Shown: positions 49,111-59,299 of the stretch, piece after piece
How positions within the stretch are numbered: position 1 is the first letter of the stretch
Layout of the letters: every line of letters begins with the position of its first letter
Assembly: GCA_032622095.1 (NCBI GenBank)
Contig: CP136069.1
Location: forward strand, 107,906,278 to 107,970,277
Direction of reading: 5' to 3'
Length of the DNA: 64,000 nt
Origin: Siphonodentalium dalli
Lineage: Eukaryota; Mollusca; Scaphopoda; Gadilida; Siphonodentaliidae
Notes under the pieces: model-generated
What the model was told of the DNA's origin: nothing
The model's input: only the letters and a program-made list of their open reading frames with translations
The model's database searches: none
Made by a program: the position numbers and the translations under genes

Positions 49111-49378
49111 ATATTTCCTACATAAGACACTTACACACTGAACTATTTGGTTATTCGCTTTGCGAGTATGAATAAACGTATAGGGAGAACCTTGCCTCTA
49201 GGTTACCAAACGGTATGAAATTCTTCGGTACGGAAATTTTAACTTCCGGTTACACCGGAAGTACCGGAAGTTGCGAACCGGAAGTTATAATATTTGGTAA
49301 CCGGATGTACCTTTTGTCTCTGGCCACGTGATCTTATCTATAAATTGGAATTTACAGGTAAGAATCAGTCTTTTTCTC
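49111..49378. repeat. DIRS 3' inverted terminal repeat
   Basis: From ATATTTCCTACATAAGACAC to AATCAGTCTTTTTCTC, mirrored at 54585-54852. Differences include CATAAGACACTTACACACTG versus CAAAGACACGTTCCACACTG near the outer end, CCGGATG versus CCGAATG, and GCGAG versus GCTCG. Contains CACGTG and four ACCGGAAGT sites. Confidence 0.93.
49242..49285. promoter_or_regulatory. Cluster of four ETS consensus sites in ITR
   Basis: ACTTCCGGT at 49242-49250 and ACCGGAAGT at 49254-49262, 49263-49271 and 49277-49285. ACCGGAAGT is the optimal ETS/GABP site. Four in 44 bp is far above chance. Function is inferred. Confidence 0.65.
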
Positions 49379-49434
49379 GGTAGTGAGGACGATGAGCGAG
49401 TTGAGTGTGCGGGGTGGGCTGGGAGGGCCCTATG

Positions 49435-49531
49435 AGTTCAGTGTGTAAGTGTCTTATGTAGGAAATATCTATTATACTTATGAAAATAGGATATTTCCTA
49501 CAAAGACACGTTCCACACTGAACTATTTGGT
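49435..49531. repeat. DIRS internal complementary region
   Basis: Bases 49435-49490 are the exact reverse complement of the element's low outer end (from AGTTCAGTGTGTAAGTG to TTATGAAAATAGG). Bases 49491-49531 repeat the high outer end as read on the minus strand (ATATTTCCTACAAAGACACG onward). The two halves abut, as expected for the template that bridges both ends in the DIRS circular-DNA model. Confidence 0.93.
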
Positions 49532-49570
49532 AGAATACGAGCCTAGGAGGTGGCCACGAGACGAAAGCAA

Positions 49571-50616
49571 CTAGGGGTGAATGATCTGTTGGGCCGCAAC
49601 CAAGGGACCTAAACGATAAATGGAATTTTCATGTGTCTGTAGGTCACGAAGGTAGAAGGTGGCAAATGTAGAAGGTTGAGACCAATAAGCTGCGGTCATG
49701 ATGTCCTTAAGAGCCACAGAGTTCCGGTAAGCCCATGAGGAAGCTACTGCACGAACCTCATGAGCCCTAATATGCATGAGGTGTCGATGGTGAGGTGCAA
49801 TATCCTCGTACGCCATGACTATGGTGCGCTTGATCCATCGGGCAATGGCCCGCGCAGAGATATCCAGAAATCTTGTGGTGAGGGGTAGAAACAGCCTGGT
49901 CTGCCCACGTCTCCTCGGTTTTGATCTGCGTAAGAATATCTTAAGAGCTCTGACAGGACAAAGGTCTTGATCTGCAGACTGAGGTAGTGCTGGAATCCTA
50001 ATGACAGCAGGATACTGGTTAGGTAATTGATTTTTGGCAAGAAAGCCAGGATGCGGGAGCAATTCAACCACATCATTGGATATGCGCAAACAACCTTCAG
50101 ACACCGACAATGCATGAATTTCACTGACCCGCCGAGCAAAGCAAAGGCTATAAGGAACACTGTCTTAAGAGTGAGATTGGTGTAAGAACAGAAGTTCAAA
50201 GGTTCAAAGAGTGAGCCGCCCAGAAATGTCAACACCCATCCCAGATTCCACTGAGGAGAAAGGGAACGACTTCTGGGGCGAGAGAGGGAAAAACTAGCCA
50301 TTAAGTCAGACAAAACATGGCAGTTACCTATCCATTTAATTCCAGCGTGTCGAAACGTACGTGACAACATGGAGCGATAACCCTTGATCGTGATTGGGGA
50401 GAGATGTCTGTGGTCAAACAGGTATTGTAGAAAATTGGCAAATGTTCTGCGTGATGGCTTTGCAAAATCAAGGTCCTTGGAAATGCACCAAGTTGTGTAA
50501 ATAGCCCAGCGAGACTGATATACCTTCATAGTAGACTGGCGCCTTGAGTGAGTAATGCTGTCCACGACGGCTCTGGAAAACCCCCGTCGTTGGAGACAGG
50601 ACCGGACAAAAGACAT
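49571..50616 (-). pseudogene. DIRS tyrosine recombinase, one frameshift
   Basis: It starts at MSFVRSCLQRRGFSR, overlapping the end of the RT-RNase H gene in another frame as in other DIRS elements. The core-binding domain holds STMKVYQSRWAIYTTWC. A single-base loss near 50135-50141 moves the reading frame just where the first catalytic Arg (RRVSEIHAL) should be; the catalytic rest is in the frame ending at 49571. That part has HEVR (His117, Arg120 of the downstream frame), Trp143 and the nucleophile Tyr153 in TFYLRD. This enzyme integrates circular cDNA. Apart from the frameshift the domain is complete. Confidence 0.88.
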
Positions 50617-52626
50617 GCGTGAAGGCGGAGGCTGGCGGGATATGGATGCAGAACCAGAGGGTCGCCTTGCCCCAGCAGATCTGGGTTCGGAGGGAGTCTG
50701 AGCGGAGGGAATTGCAACAGAGGGCGCAACAGGGTGGTCCATGAGCGAACCGGGTCCAGGGGACATATCAGAATCATTTTGCAATGTGACGACATGATCT
50801 TTTGTAAAACCCGAGGCACTAGAGCCGACGGAGGGAAGGCATATACGAACTTGTGGTCCCATGAGAGACACATCGCATCCACTGCCGAGGCTGTGGGATC
50901 CGGACAAGGAGAGACGAATATTGGAAGTTTCGCATTGAAGCGGGTGGCGAACAAGTCCACCTCCGGCCGACCCCAAATTGAACAGATCTTCATGAAAATC
51001 TGGGCGTTCAGAGACCACTCTGTGGCAAGAACTTTCCCTTTTCGAGATAGAGCATCGGCTATGACATTCAATGATCCGGGTATATGTCGAATGGAGAGAT
51101 TCATGTTGTGATGCTGGCACCAGTCCAGAATCTGGAGGGTCACGGCACACAACTGAGGTGAGTGTGTCCCCCCCTGTCTTTTGAGGTAACTGACCACAGT
51201 GGAATTGTCGGATAGTACCAAGATGCTGTGAGAGGCCAATATGAGGTGCCAATGTTGAAGAGCAAGAAGGACTGCTAGCAATTCCTTCACATTGATGTGC
51301 GAGGCCAGCATGGACAGAGGCCATAGGCCGGAAACAGTTTGGTGCGATGGTAGTAAGACCGCACCCCAGCCCTGAAGGCTGGAGTCGGTTGTTATAGTCA
51401 TTACTGGAGGAGGGGAATTCAAGGGAACCCCTTGCAGTAGCCAGTCCATCAGGGTCCACTGACGAATGTGGCCCTTTATTGAGTCGATCACCGAGATCAA
51501 TGTCTCCATATGATCGTAGGCCGGATTCCACTGAGAGAGAAGATATAGTTGGAGAGGTCGTAAGCGAGCCCGACCCAGAGGAATTAATTGGCATGCCGCA
51601 TTGGCCATGCCCAGAAGGCGCATGAAGCCGCGGGCTGTGATGGTCTCCTGTTGGAGGCACCAGCCCGCCTGTACCTGAAGCGTCACAGCCCTGGGTAGCG
51701 GAAGCGAAACCCGATTCAGATGAGTTTGGAAATGCATACCCAGATGTGTGAATTCTTGCGAGGGAATCAGACTGGACTTTTCCAGGTTTATTAGAAATCC
51801 CAATTGAGACAAGAGAGCGAGTAGATCGTCTAAGTCCTGTGCTAACACTTCTGGATCGTTGTGGTTCAGATAAAGGTCGTCTAGGTACCCCATGACCACC
51901 GACCGAGCAGTTCGTCGAAAGAAAGCGAGAACCGACTCCATAGTGCGGCAAAACGCCCAAGGGCTCAGATTGAGCCCGAATGGAACCGTCCGATACTGGT
52001 ATATCACACCTTGGTATGAGAACCGAAGGTAACGACGAGAAGCGTGTTGGATCAAAATATGGGAATACGCGTCCTGAAGATCCACACTGACCCCGAATGA
52101 ATGGGGCTGGGTAACTGCCCGCACAGTCGATGGAGTATCCATCGAGAAATGTGGGGGACTTAGGTATTTGTTGAGAGCTGAAAGGTCGATAACTGGTCGG
52201 AATTTTCCGTTGTTCTTTGGAACAATGAAAATTCGCGAGTAAAATCCGGGAGTGGTCACCTTGTCCACTATCTCCACAGCCTGTTTGTCGAGTAGAGCTA
52301 ATATTTCCGTGTGCAACACCTGTGCCCGAACTGGGTCTTTGGGAATTGAGGTGTGCAAAGGATGAGTCGTGACGGGGGGGGGGGGAGTCGAAGACTAGGA
52401 AGAGGCCCCTCGATATGACATTTTCCAGCCAGGGATTGTGAATGAACAGTGGCTGCCATGCCTCCGCGTGACACGAAAGACTCCCCCCCACCGGTATACT
52501 TGCAGGCTGTGGATGGAATGTGTCAAAAACGACGAGGAGCTCGTGGCTTGGCATGAGAATCCTTCTTAGGACGGCGAGGAGATCTGGATCTCTGGGGACC
52601 AGGAAATCCTGCAACTGAGGTAGCAT
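50526..52626 (-). pseudogene. DIRS reverse transcriptase-RNase H
   Basis: The main frame of 610 codons (from 52358) contains RT with VDLQDAY (Asp93) and YLDD (158-161), and RNase H with TTDSSLQGWGAVL (Asp325), NVKELLAVL (Glu359), LSDNSTVV (Asp384) and IADALSR (Asp435). It ends with the VDLFATRFNAKLP block typical of DIRS. The expected N-terminus (NPWLENVISRGLFLVFDS) is in a different frame opened at 52626; the switch falls on a run of 12 G at 52374-52385. So either the homopolymer length is wrong in the assembly or this copy has lost its start. Overlaps gag by about 100 bp and YR by about 90 bp. Confidence 0.9.
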
Positions 52627-54505
52627 GACTTACCATTTGTTGAGCATTAGCACGTAACTGATGTTGCCGTGCTTCCACAGACACCGGGACGGACTGAGAG
52701 CGCGCAGGATATGAAAGTGGCTGAGCGAATCCCCGGTTTGGTGTCACTGAAGGTGTGGAGAGACGCACCTTCTTTGTCGTCGAGTATGAACGGTCAGTGC
52801 TAGGACGTTTTCGGTTCAAGTTGGCTGAAGCCTGAGCGGAATGACGAGAGCCCCGATATTGAGCCTCGGAGGCCAAGGTGGTACGAATTTCGGCGACCTG
52901 GTTGTTGAACAGGGATTGCCCACCTAATGGCTGTCGGAGTAACCAATCAGTGTGATGTGGTCTCAAGACGCTGCTATTCTGCAGGGCAGCTGCCCGCCGC
53001 AACAATTCAAGATTATGGTTGATTAGCACAGCCGTGGACATGGCATGTGCAACCGACCTTGACAAAACTTTTGCTAAGTCCTTCATATCAGAAATTCGAT
53101 CGGGATGTGCCCCCAAGAAAATGGCGGATGACGACAAATCAGCCAAAGATAGGATACAAATAATATCACGACTGAGACCTTGTAATGTTGTAAGTGGCTG
53201 TATCCCCACCCGGATGCTGCCAGGCAGGGTTGCACCAATAGCATCAGCATCTGTATCCAGTCGAGTGGTATGATCCAAGAATATAGGAGCCCCATCAGAA
53301 TTGTACGACGACCTTTGAAACCCTTGCGTAGATTGTTGAACCGGAAGTGGAAGGTGAAAGCACGTGTTATTGAACTGCAAATTCTTGCTATGGGACTCAT
53401 CTTGTAATAATGTATTATAATGATTGAATGTATTTTCAACAAGAGGAGATTGCGGAAGTGTGCGCGGAGCTGCTCCGGCTTTACGCTCTTCAGCACCCAG
53501 CATGGTATCGATACTAGAAGATATGCGAGGTTTCATGACAGGTTTGGGAGGTGGACACTTCTCCTTTGGAAGAAGTTTATAAAGTAGACCAACCGTGTCC
53601 ATAAAATCACGTTCTGCAGGAACTTCATGATCCCCGGCCGACAATGCGGAACCACTGTCGGCTAGCGAATCGTGCTCATCGTCGACAAAACCCTCGGACG
53701 CCATGGGATGCAGAGAAAGCACATCGGGATCAACGGCAGCAACAGAACAATCAACATCGGGCTGAGATTCGGTACTAGAGGGAGGCCTACTCTGAGAATG
53801 GCTCGAACGCGGAACAAATTCTCGCGCATAAGGATTTAATTTGCTATTTCCTGCCCAATTTGAACCCGGAAATCCTGGTGCACAATTAGATGCCCAGGGA
53901 GGAAAAGCAGCGCCCCAAGGCCAAAATGGCAGCGAAAAATAATTGGGAGGAGCCATTTGCATAGAGGAAGCCCCCCCCACCGAAGCCCCCAAATGAAGGG
54001 TGTCCTGACTGGGCTGGCATAAATGAAGGTGACATACCACTGGCCTCCCATGACGGCGGAGGAGCAGGCCTGGACGTATCACTTGGGATGACGTTTCCAG
54101 GGGGACAAGACCGACCCTCGCAATGGAGTGGGCCACGGCGCCGTGGGGAAGCGTCAGAAGGCCAGGTGGCAGGTGCGCTTAGTGCGGCACGGGACATCGA
54201 GGCTTCCCCACCCAGAACAGCCTCCAAAGGCGCGGGTGCTTGTGTTCTGGAGGATTGGTTTCCCGAATCTCCGAGAACGGCACTCTGCCTCCCACAGTCT
54301 GCTGATGCATGACCAGGGGGGCCGAACTGGTCCTGCCCGTAAAGACTTGTGCGGATTGCTCTAGAGTACTTATCAATGACCAACGGGTCCGAACCCAACT
54401 CCGACATGTTGGACACCGGTTAGTCGGCGAGCAGCCGGTGCACAACACACAAGGAGTGTGGTTGTCAAAATCCAATTTAGTGCGTCCACAAGCGAGACAC
54501 GACAT
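52523..54505 (-). pseudogene. DIRS Gag-like protein with N-terminal zinc finger
   Basis: It opens MSCLACGRTKLDFDNHTPCV, then CTGCSPTNRCPTC: paired CxxC motifs like those starting other DIRS Gag proteins. The frame changes near 54395-54410 and back near a run of eight C at 53971-53978. The middle part carries GMSPSFMPAQSGHPSFGGFG. The main frame (to 52523) has PPNYFSLPFWPWGAAFPPW, a long Ser/Pro-rich region and an Arg/Lys-rich C-terminus (RSRSPRRPKKDSHAKPRAPR), presumably nucleic-acid binding. Starts 80 bp inside the 5' ITR. Role: particle assembly around element RNA, from family knowledge. Confidence 0.8.
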
Positions 54506-54584
54506 TGTTATGATTAAATTGTATTTAAATCTTTTAAAGATAGGCAAAGTTCTTCCCTGTACGTCCGTTGACGACTGCGTAAAG

Positions 54585-54852
54585 GAGAAAAAGACTGATT
54601 CTTACCTGTAAATTCCAATTTATAGATAAGATCACGTGGCCAGAGACAAAAGGTACATTCGGTTACCAAATATTATAACTTCCGGTTCGCAACTTCCGGT
54701 ACTTCCGGTGTAACCGGAAGTTAAAATTTCCGTACCGAAGAATTTCATACCGTTTGGTAACCTAGAGGCAAGGTTCTCCCTATACGTTTATTCATACGAG
54801 CAAAGCGAATAACCAAATAGTTCAGTGTGGAACGTGTCTTTGTAGGAAATAT
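54585..54852. repeat. DIRS 5' inverted terminal repeat
   Basis: Mirror of 49111-49378. As the 5' repeat for minus-strand genes it should hold the promoter: it carries four ACCGGAAGT ETS-type sites at 54678-54721 and CACGTG near 54634. The outer terminus GTCTTTGTAGGAAATAT is copied exactly in the internal complementary region. Confidence 0.93.
54678..54721. promoter_or_regulatory. Cluster of four ETS consensus sites, 5' ITR
   Basis: Mirror of the cluster in the other repeat: ACTTCCGGT at 54678-54686, 54692-54700 and 54701-54709, and ACCGGAAGT at 54713-54721. It lies about 170-215 bp upstream of the gag start, a position where a promoter is expected. CACGTG (E-box) lies between it and gag. Confidence 0.65.
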
Positions 54853-55332
54853 AATTTCATTTGGCAAGAGAAAATTTTCGTCCAGCCCTGTTCTCAGCAT
54901 CAGTATGCTTAAAAAGCTAATCATCCTGGCCATTCAGTCAGCCACCATTGCCAGGCAAGCATGCGAAAAGTATTCATCTAAATGTCCATAAACTGGAAAG
55001 TGATCGAGAAAAAGAAGTTATCTATCATCTATTCCACTGAAACAGTGCCTCCTACCTTTGCATATATATCTAAAAAGAATTTTATCGTCATTCAAGATAT
55101 GACGATCTAATAATAGAATAGCTCGACGTATAATATTTATCTTAGTACCTTTATGACATATAATTAGCGGCTTAACTTTGTAGATCATTTGTTGCTTATA
55201 TTTACTTATTACCAATGCTGAGACTAAGCCAACTGAATGCGCCGAAGGGATTCTCAAACTACGAGAAATAACGAGTCATTTCTCCTCAATTTATATAATT
55301 ATGACAAATTGATTTTTTAAAAGTGTTTTTAA

Positions 55333-55666
55333 CCTCTTCGCTGCTATGCTATGACGTCCGTAACTATTACGGACTTAAAAGTGCACGCCGTGTGCTATAT
55401 GGTCCGTAGGTACTACGGACCTACTTCAGCACACTAGAAGTATGCCATTATAGATAAGTGGAACTCAGAGATTGGTGCATCGGAATAACTGTATCTCCAA
55501 GTTTCTAACAGTGTATGATGCTCCACGATTGTGAACGATAATAGCCTTTCAACTGAGTCAGTTTTATAGTTCTTGTGGTATTCCGGTTATAGTTTCCCAT
55601 TGGAAAATGGCAATAACGTCAACAGCCCAGCACACGACGTCATAACGTCATTTAGCAGCGAAGAGG
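55333..55666. mobile_element. TTAA-flanked MITE, 334 bp
   Basis: CCTCTTCGCTGCTA begins it and is mirrored at the end; TTAA borders both sides (55329-55332, 55667-55670). Inside are GTCCGTAACTATTACGGAC and GGTCCGTAGGTACTACGGAC palindromes and paired GTGTGCT/AGCACAC, so the whole folds into nested hairpins. piggyBac-like by target duplication and CCT start. Confidence 0.75.
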
Positions 55667-55679
55667 TTAATGGACGCCT

Positions 55680-56411
55680 TGTGATTCAAAGTACGGTGAA
55701 ATACTACACGGCCACGAAGCGACTCCAAATCTAGGTGTTTCCTGTCGTGTAGTGCTTGGTGTCGTGTACGTGAAGTTCTTGGCTGGCTTCTTAAGTCTCA
55801 CTCTCCTGACAGTCTGTCGGAAAACTCATACAGAGTAAAGCGACGTGTAAAATTAACTTGATCATTGCAAATATCTATTGGTCTATAAGTAAGAAAAAAG
55901 ATCAGTATTGAATCTCGATCAAGAATGGCCTGTAAATTGCATTTGGTTTATTCGACAATATTAGCAATAGATCAACAGGAACCACCAATGTCGCAGCATC
56001 TTAACGACGTCACAGTCCAACCGATAGCCATGCATGTTTACATGCATGCGTTATGAACATTAAGTTATCTCTAGACCAAAACATATTAATTGAATATAGC
56101 AACCACCCAATTTGCTGTTTTGTTCATATAACATCATTTCAATAGGATAAAATGACGTCATGATACAGGCCTCATGAATTGCCATTTCTTTAAGAAATGT
56201 GGGAAATAATCATGTTTTTTTAAAGAATTGGGGGTAAACGATAGCGAAAACAGTACTAGGCAACACAAGCGTCAATGTGGCAATCCTTGGGCTGCCTTTG
56301 GCGCCTGCTGGCTAAAAATGATGGTTTTTAACAAGGAAGAGTCTCTGACAAAGCTCACTTAATGCCTCACAACAGTTGAGCCAATCACATACAATACAAA
56401 TATAAGAGTAC
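55680..56411. other. UBR5 intron, nothing recognised
   Basis: Low-complexity AT-rich intron next to the exon at 56412. No repeat or gene that I can support. Confidence 0.4.
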
Positions 56412-56534
56412 CTGGTTCGCAGTCTTTGTTTGATGTGGAGACACACATTGCCACGCATGTGTGGATGATATTTCTGTTACCATCACAATGCTCCTTAACT
56501 ATCTCAGACACAAGTTTCTGAGATGCTGTTGAAC
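56412..56534 (-). CDS. UBR5: UBR5 exon (HCDGNRNIIHTCV segment)
   Basis: Exon of 123 bp with acceptor CTTTTCAG above 56534 and donor GTACTC from 56411, phase 1 in and 1 out. It encodes GSTASQKLVSEIVKEHCDGN then RNIIHTCVAMCVSTSNKD and CEP. Vertebrate UBR5 has CDGNRNILHACVSVCFPTSN at this place, giving the clearest single match in the window. The neighbour upstream supplies the HILRCD segment, 6 kb away; the next, 29.6 kb downstream. Confidence 0.92.
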
Positions 56535-57050
56535 CTGAAAAGATTTAGACACCAGTAAATTGACTGAAATAAAGATTAATGGACAAAGCTGAAATTTAAA
56601 TTTAAACAGTAGTTCATTCAATATATGGCAGGTATCCTATAATGCTCTTTATTAATCATATAATTTATTAGTCCCCCTTTAAGTCATCTGCGGTCAAACA
56701 TCAACGTCAAACTTCAAAGACGCCCATTCCATGGTATTCCCCTGGTCAGGTGGGTGGTGACCTGAAGTCAACAGCATCAGGCGAGTGGTGACCCATGTGT
56801 ACCAATGTTCCTACATATATTCTAAGCTGATAAGGAACACTCTTTTTGCTCATATTTGCCCCTTTAAGTCTTCTGAAGTCAATGGCATCTAACTCTTGAC
56901 ACTCTATGGGTCAATTTAACCCCCATGTTTCAATTTTCACTGATTAGATTGCAACCATTTTTGTTATATAATTATAGATTTTATTTTATTAATAATTAGT
57001 GCCCTTTTAGACATCTGATGTCAACAGGACCTATCTAATAAGATTTTCCA
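56535..57050. other. UBR5 intron, nothing recognised
   Basis: Intronic sequence between the exon and a hAT-like MITE. No gene; short loosely repeated words such as TTTAAGTC.TCTG.AGTCAA occur near 56680-57020, too degenerate to define a unit. Confidence 0.4.
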
Positions 57051-57058
57051 GGTCAAAT

Positions 57059-57920
57059 CAGGGACCAACTGAGAGGGCGACGTGGGCGAAGAAGTCTCCC
57101 TATTCTTGGTCACTTCACCCTAATTTTGCAGTCGGGCGAAGTCGCACTGAAATTTCCGAAGTTGACCGACGAAAATTGGGAAAATATTCATCCTAATTTA
57201 CTGCTAACATTGATTGAACCCAGTTATCTATAGACAGGGTCTTATAAAACACAATAATTCTTACTGACATCTTTATTAATCCGATTTGGGAGCGTATTCA
57301 CACCTGAGAGTTGATTGCCGACAACTGTGAATACATCGTAATGTGTCTACAGTGACTTGTGATTTTGGGATTATCACACGTGAATATTACAACTCATACA
57401 CCTTACCATGTGTCAGTTCATCACCCCTTTGTTAAAGTTTGTAAAGGCCAGAACAACTTTGAAAACAAATTCATTTGTGTAACATGTTAATACCTGTACC
57501 CAGCTTATAAATGCACTTTTAATGAGTGAGAATATTCAAGATTCCGTTTCGTTTAGCAAATTTTTTCGTACTCATAAGCATTGTTTAATATTTTTGTTTT
57601 CTATTCATAAGCGGTTCTAAAAATGCAGTTCTCCCAAAATTATTAAATAAAATGCCACCATTCTCTCACAATTATGTTTGGACATTATTCATAGTTATTA
57701 GAGTTATGATTTGAACATAATTATTCCATATTTGAACCATAGTTTCATCATTTCAATTTAGATATTACATATCTCCTATTTTCGTTATATAGGTGACTAC
57801 AGTACTGGTCGATTTAAATTTTGTAAAGGCCACTTTGCCATATTGAGCGCCCATTTCGCCTTATTTTTGTGACAGGAAGAAGTCACTTCGCCCTGAAAAT
57901 CAGGTCTAGGCTGGTCACTA
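57059..57920. mobile_element. hAT-like MITE, 862 bp
   Basis: CAGGGACCA at the left and, reversed, TAGTGACCA at the right; GGTCAAAT is duplicated exactly at 57051-57058 and 57921-57928 (8 bp, as in hAT). Subterminal GGGCGAAG and CTTCGCCC motifs occur near both ends. No transposase. Confidence 0.75.
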
Positions 57921-57928
57921 GGTCAAAT

Positions 57929-58775
57929 TACCTCTATATACAAATTTTCAGTTCCGATTGTCCAGCCGTTTCTGTATAAACGATCAGCTATGATTACCGC
58001 CAGTAGATAAAAGCCAATTGTGTCTTTTTTCTTCAAGTTTGCCACTGCGTGTCGCTTGTAATCCCTCAGGTGACGTCACATGAGGGAACATTAACTATTC
58101 AGACTGCATAATCCATGATGAACTCTTTAACACTCAATGACGTGATTTGACGTGTCTAACGGGTACCTGTGACGTTACCCGGGACAGCCCTCAGCTTAAA
58201 CGTCAAGGTAGACAACAGGGCGTAATTAGCAGCGAATTTATTGCGCTCGCTTATTGATAATTTTATTAGACATGTTGTTACCGCGAATTTCTTGAACACC
58301 ACCGAAAGTTACATTTCAATGCAAATTGTATCCGTTATTCTACAACTTATTACCAGCTAAATTTTCATTGTGAGAATCACGCCTATACAACGGAACTGGT
58401 AGGTCTAAATCATACAGGCATGGATAAAATTTCATTTTTATTTATGCCAAACTTCCTCGGAAAAGTTGAGAAATGGAATACACTTTTGCGGAGAAAACGA
58501 GAAAAATCTAGCTTTAATATCGAGTAAATTATAACATTTTATGACGTGATTGTTGGTTGTGTCATTTTCAGTTTGTCGCTTTCGCAAAACACGTTGTTTA
58601 TTTATTACTCGTCTCTTAAATATGAATAATCCCTACGATTCCCCAATATCAATAAAAAATAAAAATAAATTCAACTTCCTTATTTGGGTGAGGCTAGATT
58701 CTGCCATCACTGGATTGGTCCGGCTCTTCCATCAATTATACAGGCTCTTCCAATAACCTCCCGATTGATCCACTT
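57929..58775. other. UBR5 intron, nothing recognised
   Basis: No gene that I can support. A 68-codon frame at 58550-58756 has no recognisable domain. Some GGCTCTTCCA repetition near 58725-58750. Confidence 0.4.
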
Positions 58776-59066
58776 TTCCGGTTTGCAACACAACACACAC
58801 ACACGTGGTTTTCACTCGACCGAAGTTGAATTAAGAATCGCAAAGTTGGTTCAAACGATATAATTATTCAGAAAATGGCAACAAGAAATTGATCTTTGTT
58901 TTGTTCAGGTGGATTTGGAAACATTAGAAGACAATTTCAGTACTGATACTAGTACGTTGTAATACCTGGGTACCGGTATGTCATTAAAAATGGAATAATT
59001 ATTTGCACCCCCAGCCGGGATTGAAATGGATTATTCCATATTAAACTGCACTTAGCGATATAAACT
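58776..59066 (+). repeat. Dispersed repeat, second copy of 15845-16133
   Basis: Matches the copy at 15.8 kb nearly throughout. The junction after GCGATATAAACT differs, showing truncation or an element end here. Confidence 0.85.
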
Positions 59067-59299
59067 TCCCGCTACTTGACCAGAAATCGACAAGTTGTTG
59101 ATCTGAACAGTTATGTCACAGTATTCATATTCAACAAGAGATGGACTGTCGTCCGGTGCATACCCCCTTGTGGCATACTGCCTAGTGTGGGCATATCTAT
59201 AACTTATGACTGCTATACTCAGACAGATGGACCCAAAAATCAGCATTTTCATATAAACAAAGATGAATAACTATAGAACAAAAACAAAAACAAAACAGT
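59067..59299. other. Short stretch with a possible small minus-strand frame
   Basis: A 66-codon minus-strand frame (59252-59052) begins MKMLIFGSICLSIAVISYRY, a signal-peptide-like hydrophobic start, but has no homologue I know and no splice context. Probably chance. Confidence 0.2.

Larger units (their letters stand above)
49089..54852 (-). mobile_element. DIRS-type retrotransposon, nearly complete
   Basis: All diagnostic DIRS parts are visible: inverted terminal repeats (49111-49378, 54585-54852), a one-sided 22-bp tail (49089-49110), an internal complementary region (49435-49531) beside the 3' repeat, and gag, RT-RNase H and tyrosine recombinase genes on the minus strand, with no target duplication. 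The internal region joins copies of both outer ends, which sets the element ends. ITRs differ at only a few positions over 268 bp, so insertion is recent. Four frameshifts disrupt the genes, two of them at C/G homopolymers. It is transcribed in the same sense as UBR5, inside the 6.0-29.6 kb intron series. Confidence 0.93.
48555..54890. mobile_element. hAT-like MITE split by a DIRS retrotransposon
   Basis: The left end is CAGGGTTCGCGCTGTCGCTT and the right end, reversed, CAGGGCTGGACGAAAATTTT. Both carry nearby TTGCCAAATG-type motifs. TTCTCAGC is duplicated exactly at 48547-48554 and 54891-54898, an 8-bp target duplication as in hAT. Subtracting the DIRS element (49089-54852) leaves about 570 bp with no coding capacity. 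Confidence 0.85.

Noticed and set aside
49819-52626. 935-codon minus-strand frame as one protein
   Set aside because: Most of it is the shadow of the RT-RNase H gene in another frame. Only its start (RT N-terminus) and its end (recombinase core-binding domain) are real.
59052-59252. 66-codon minus-strand frame with a signal-peptide-like start
   Set aside because: Length and hydrophobic start are compatible with chance; no homologue recalled.
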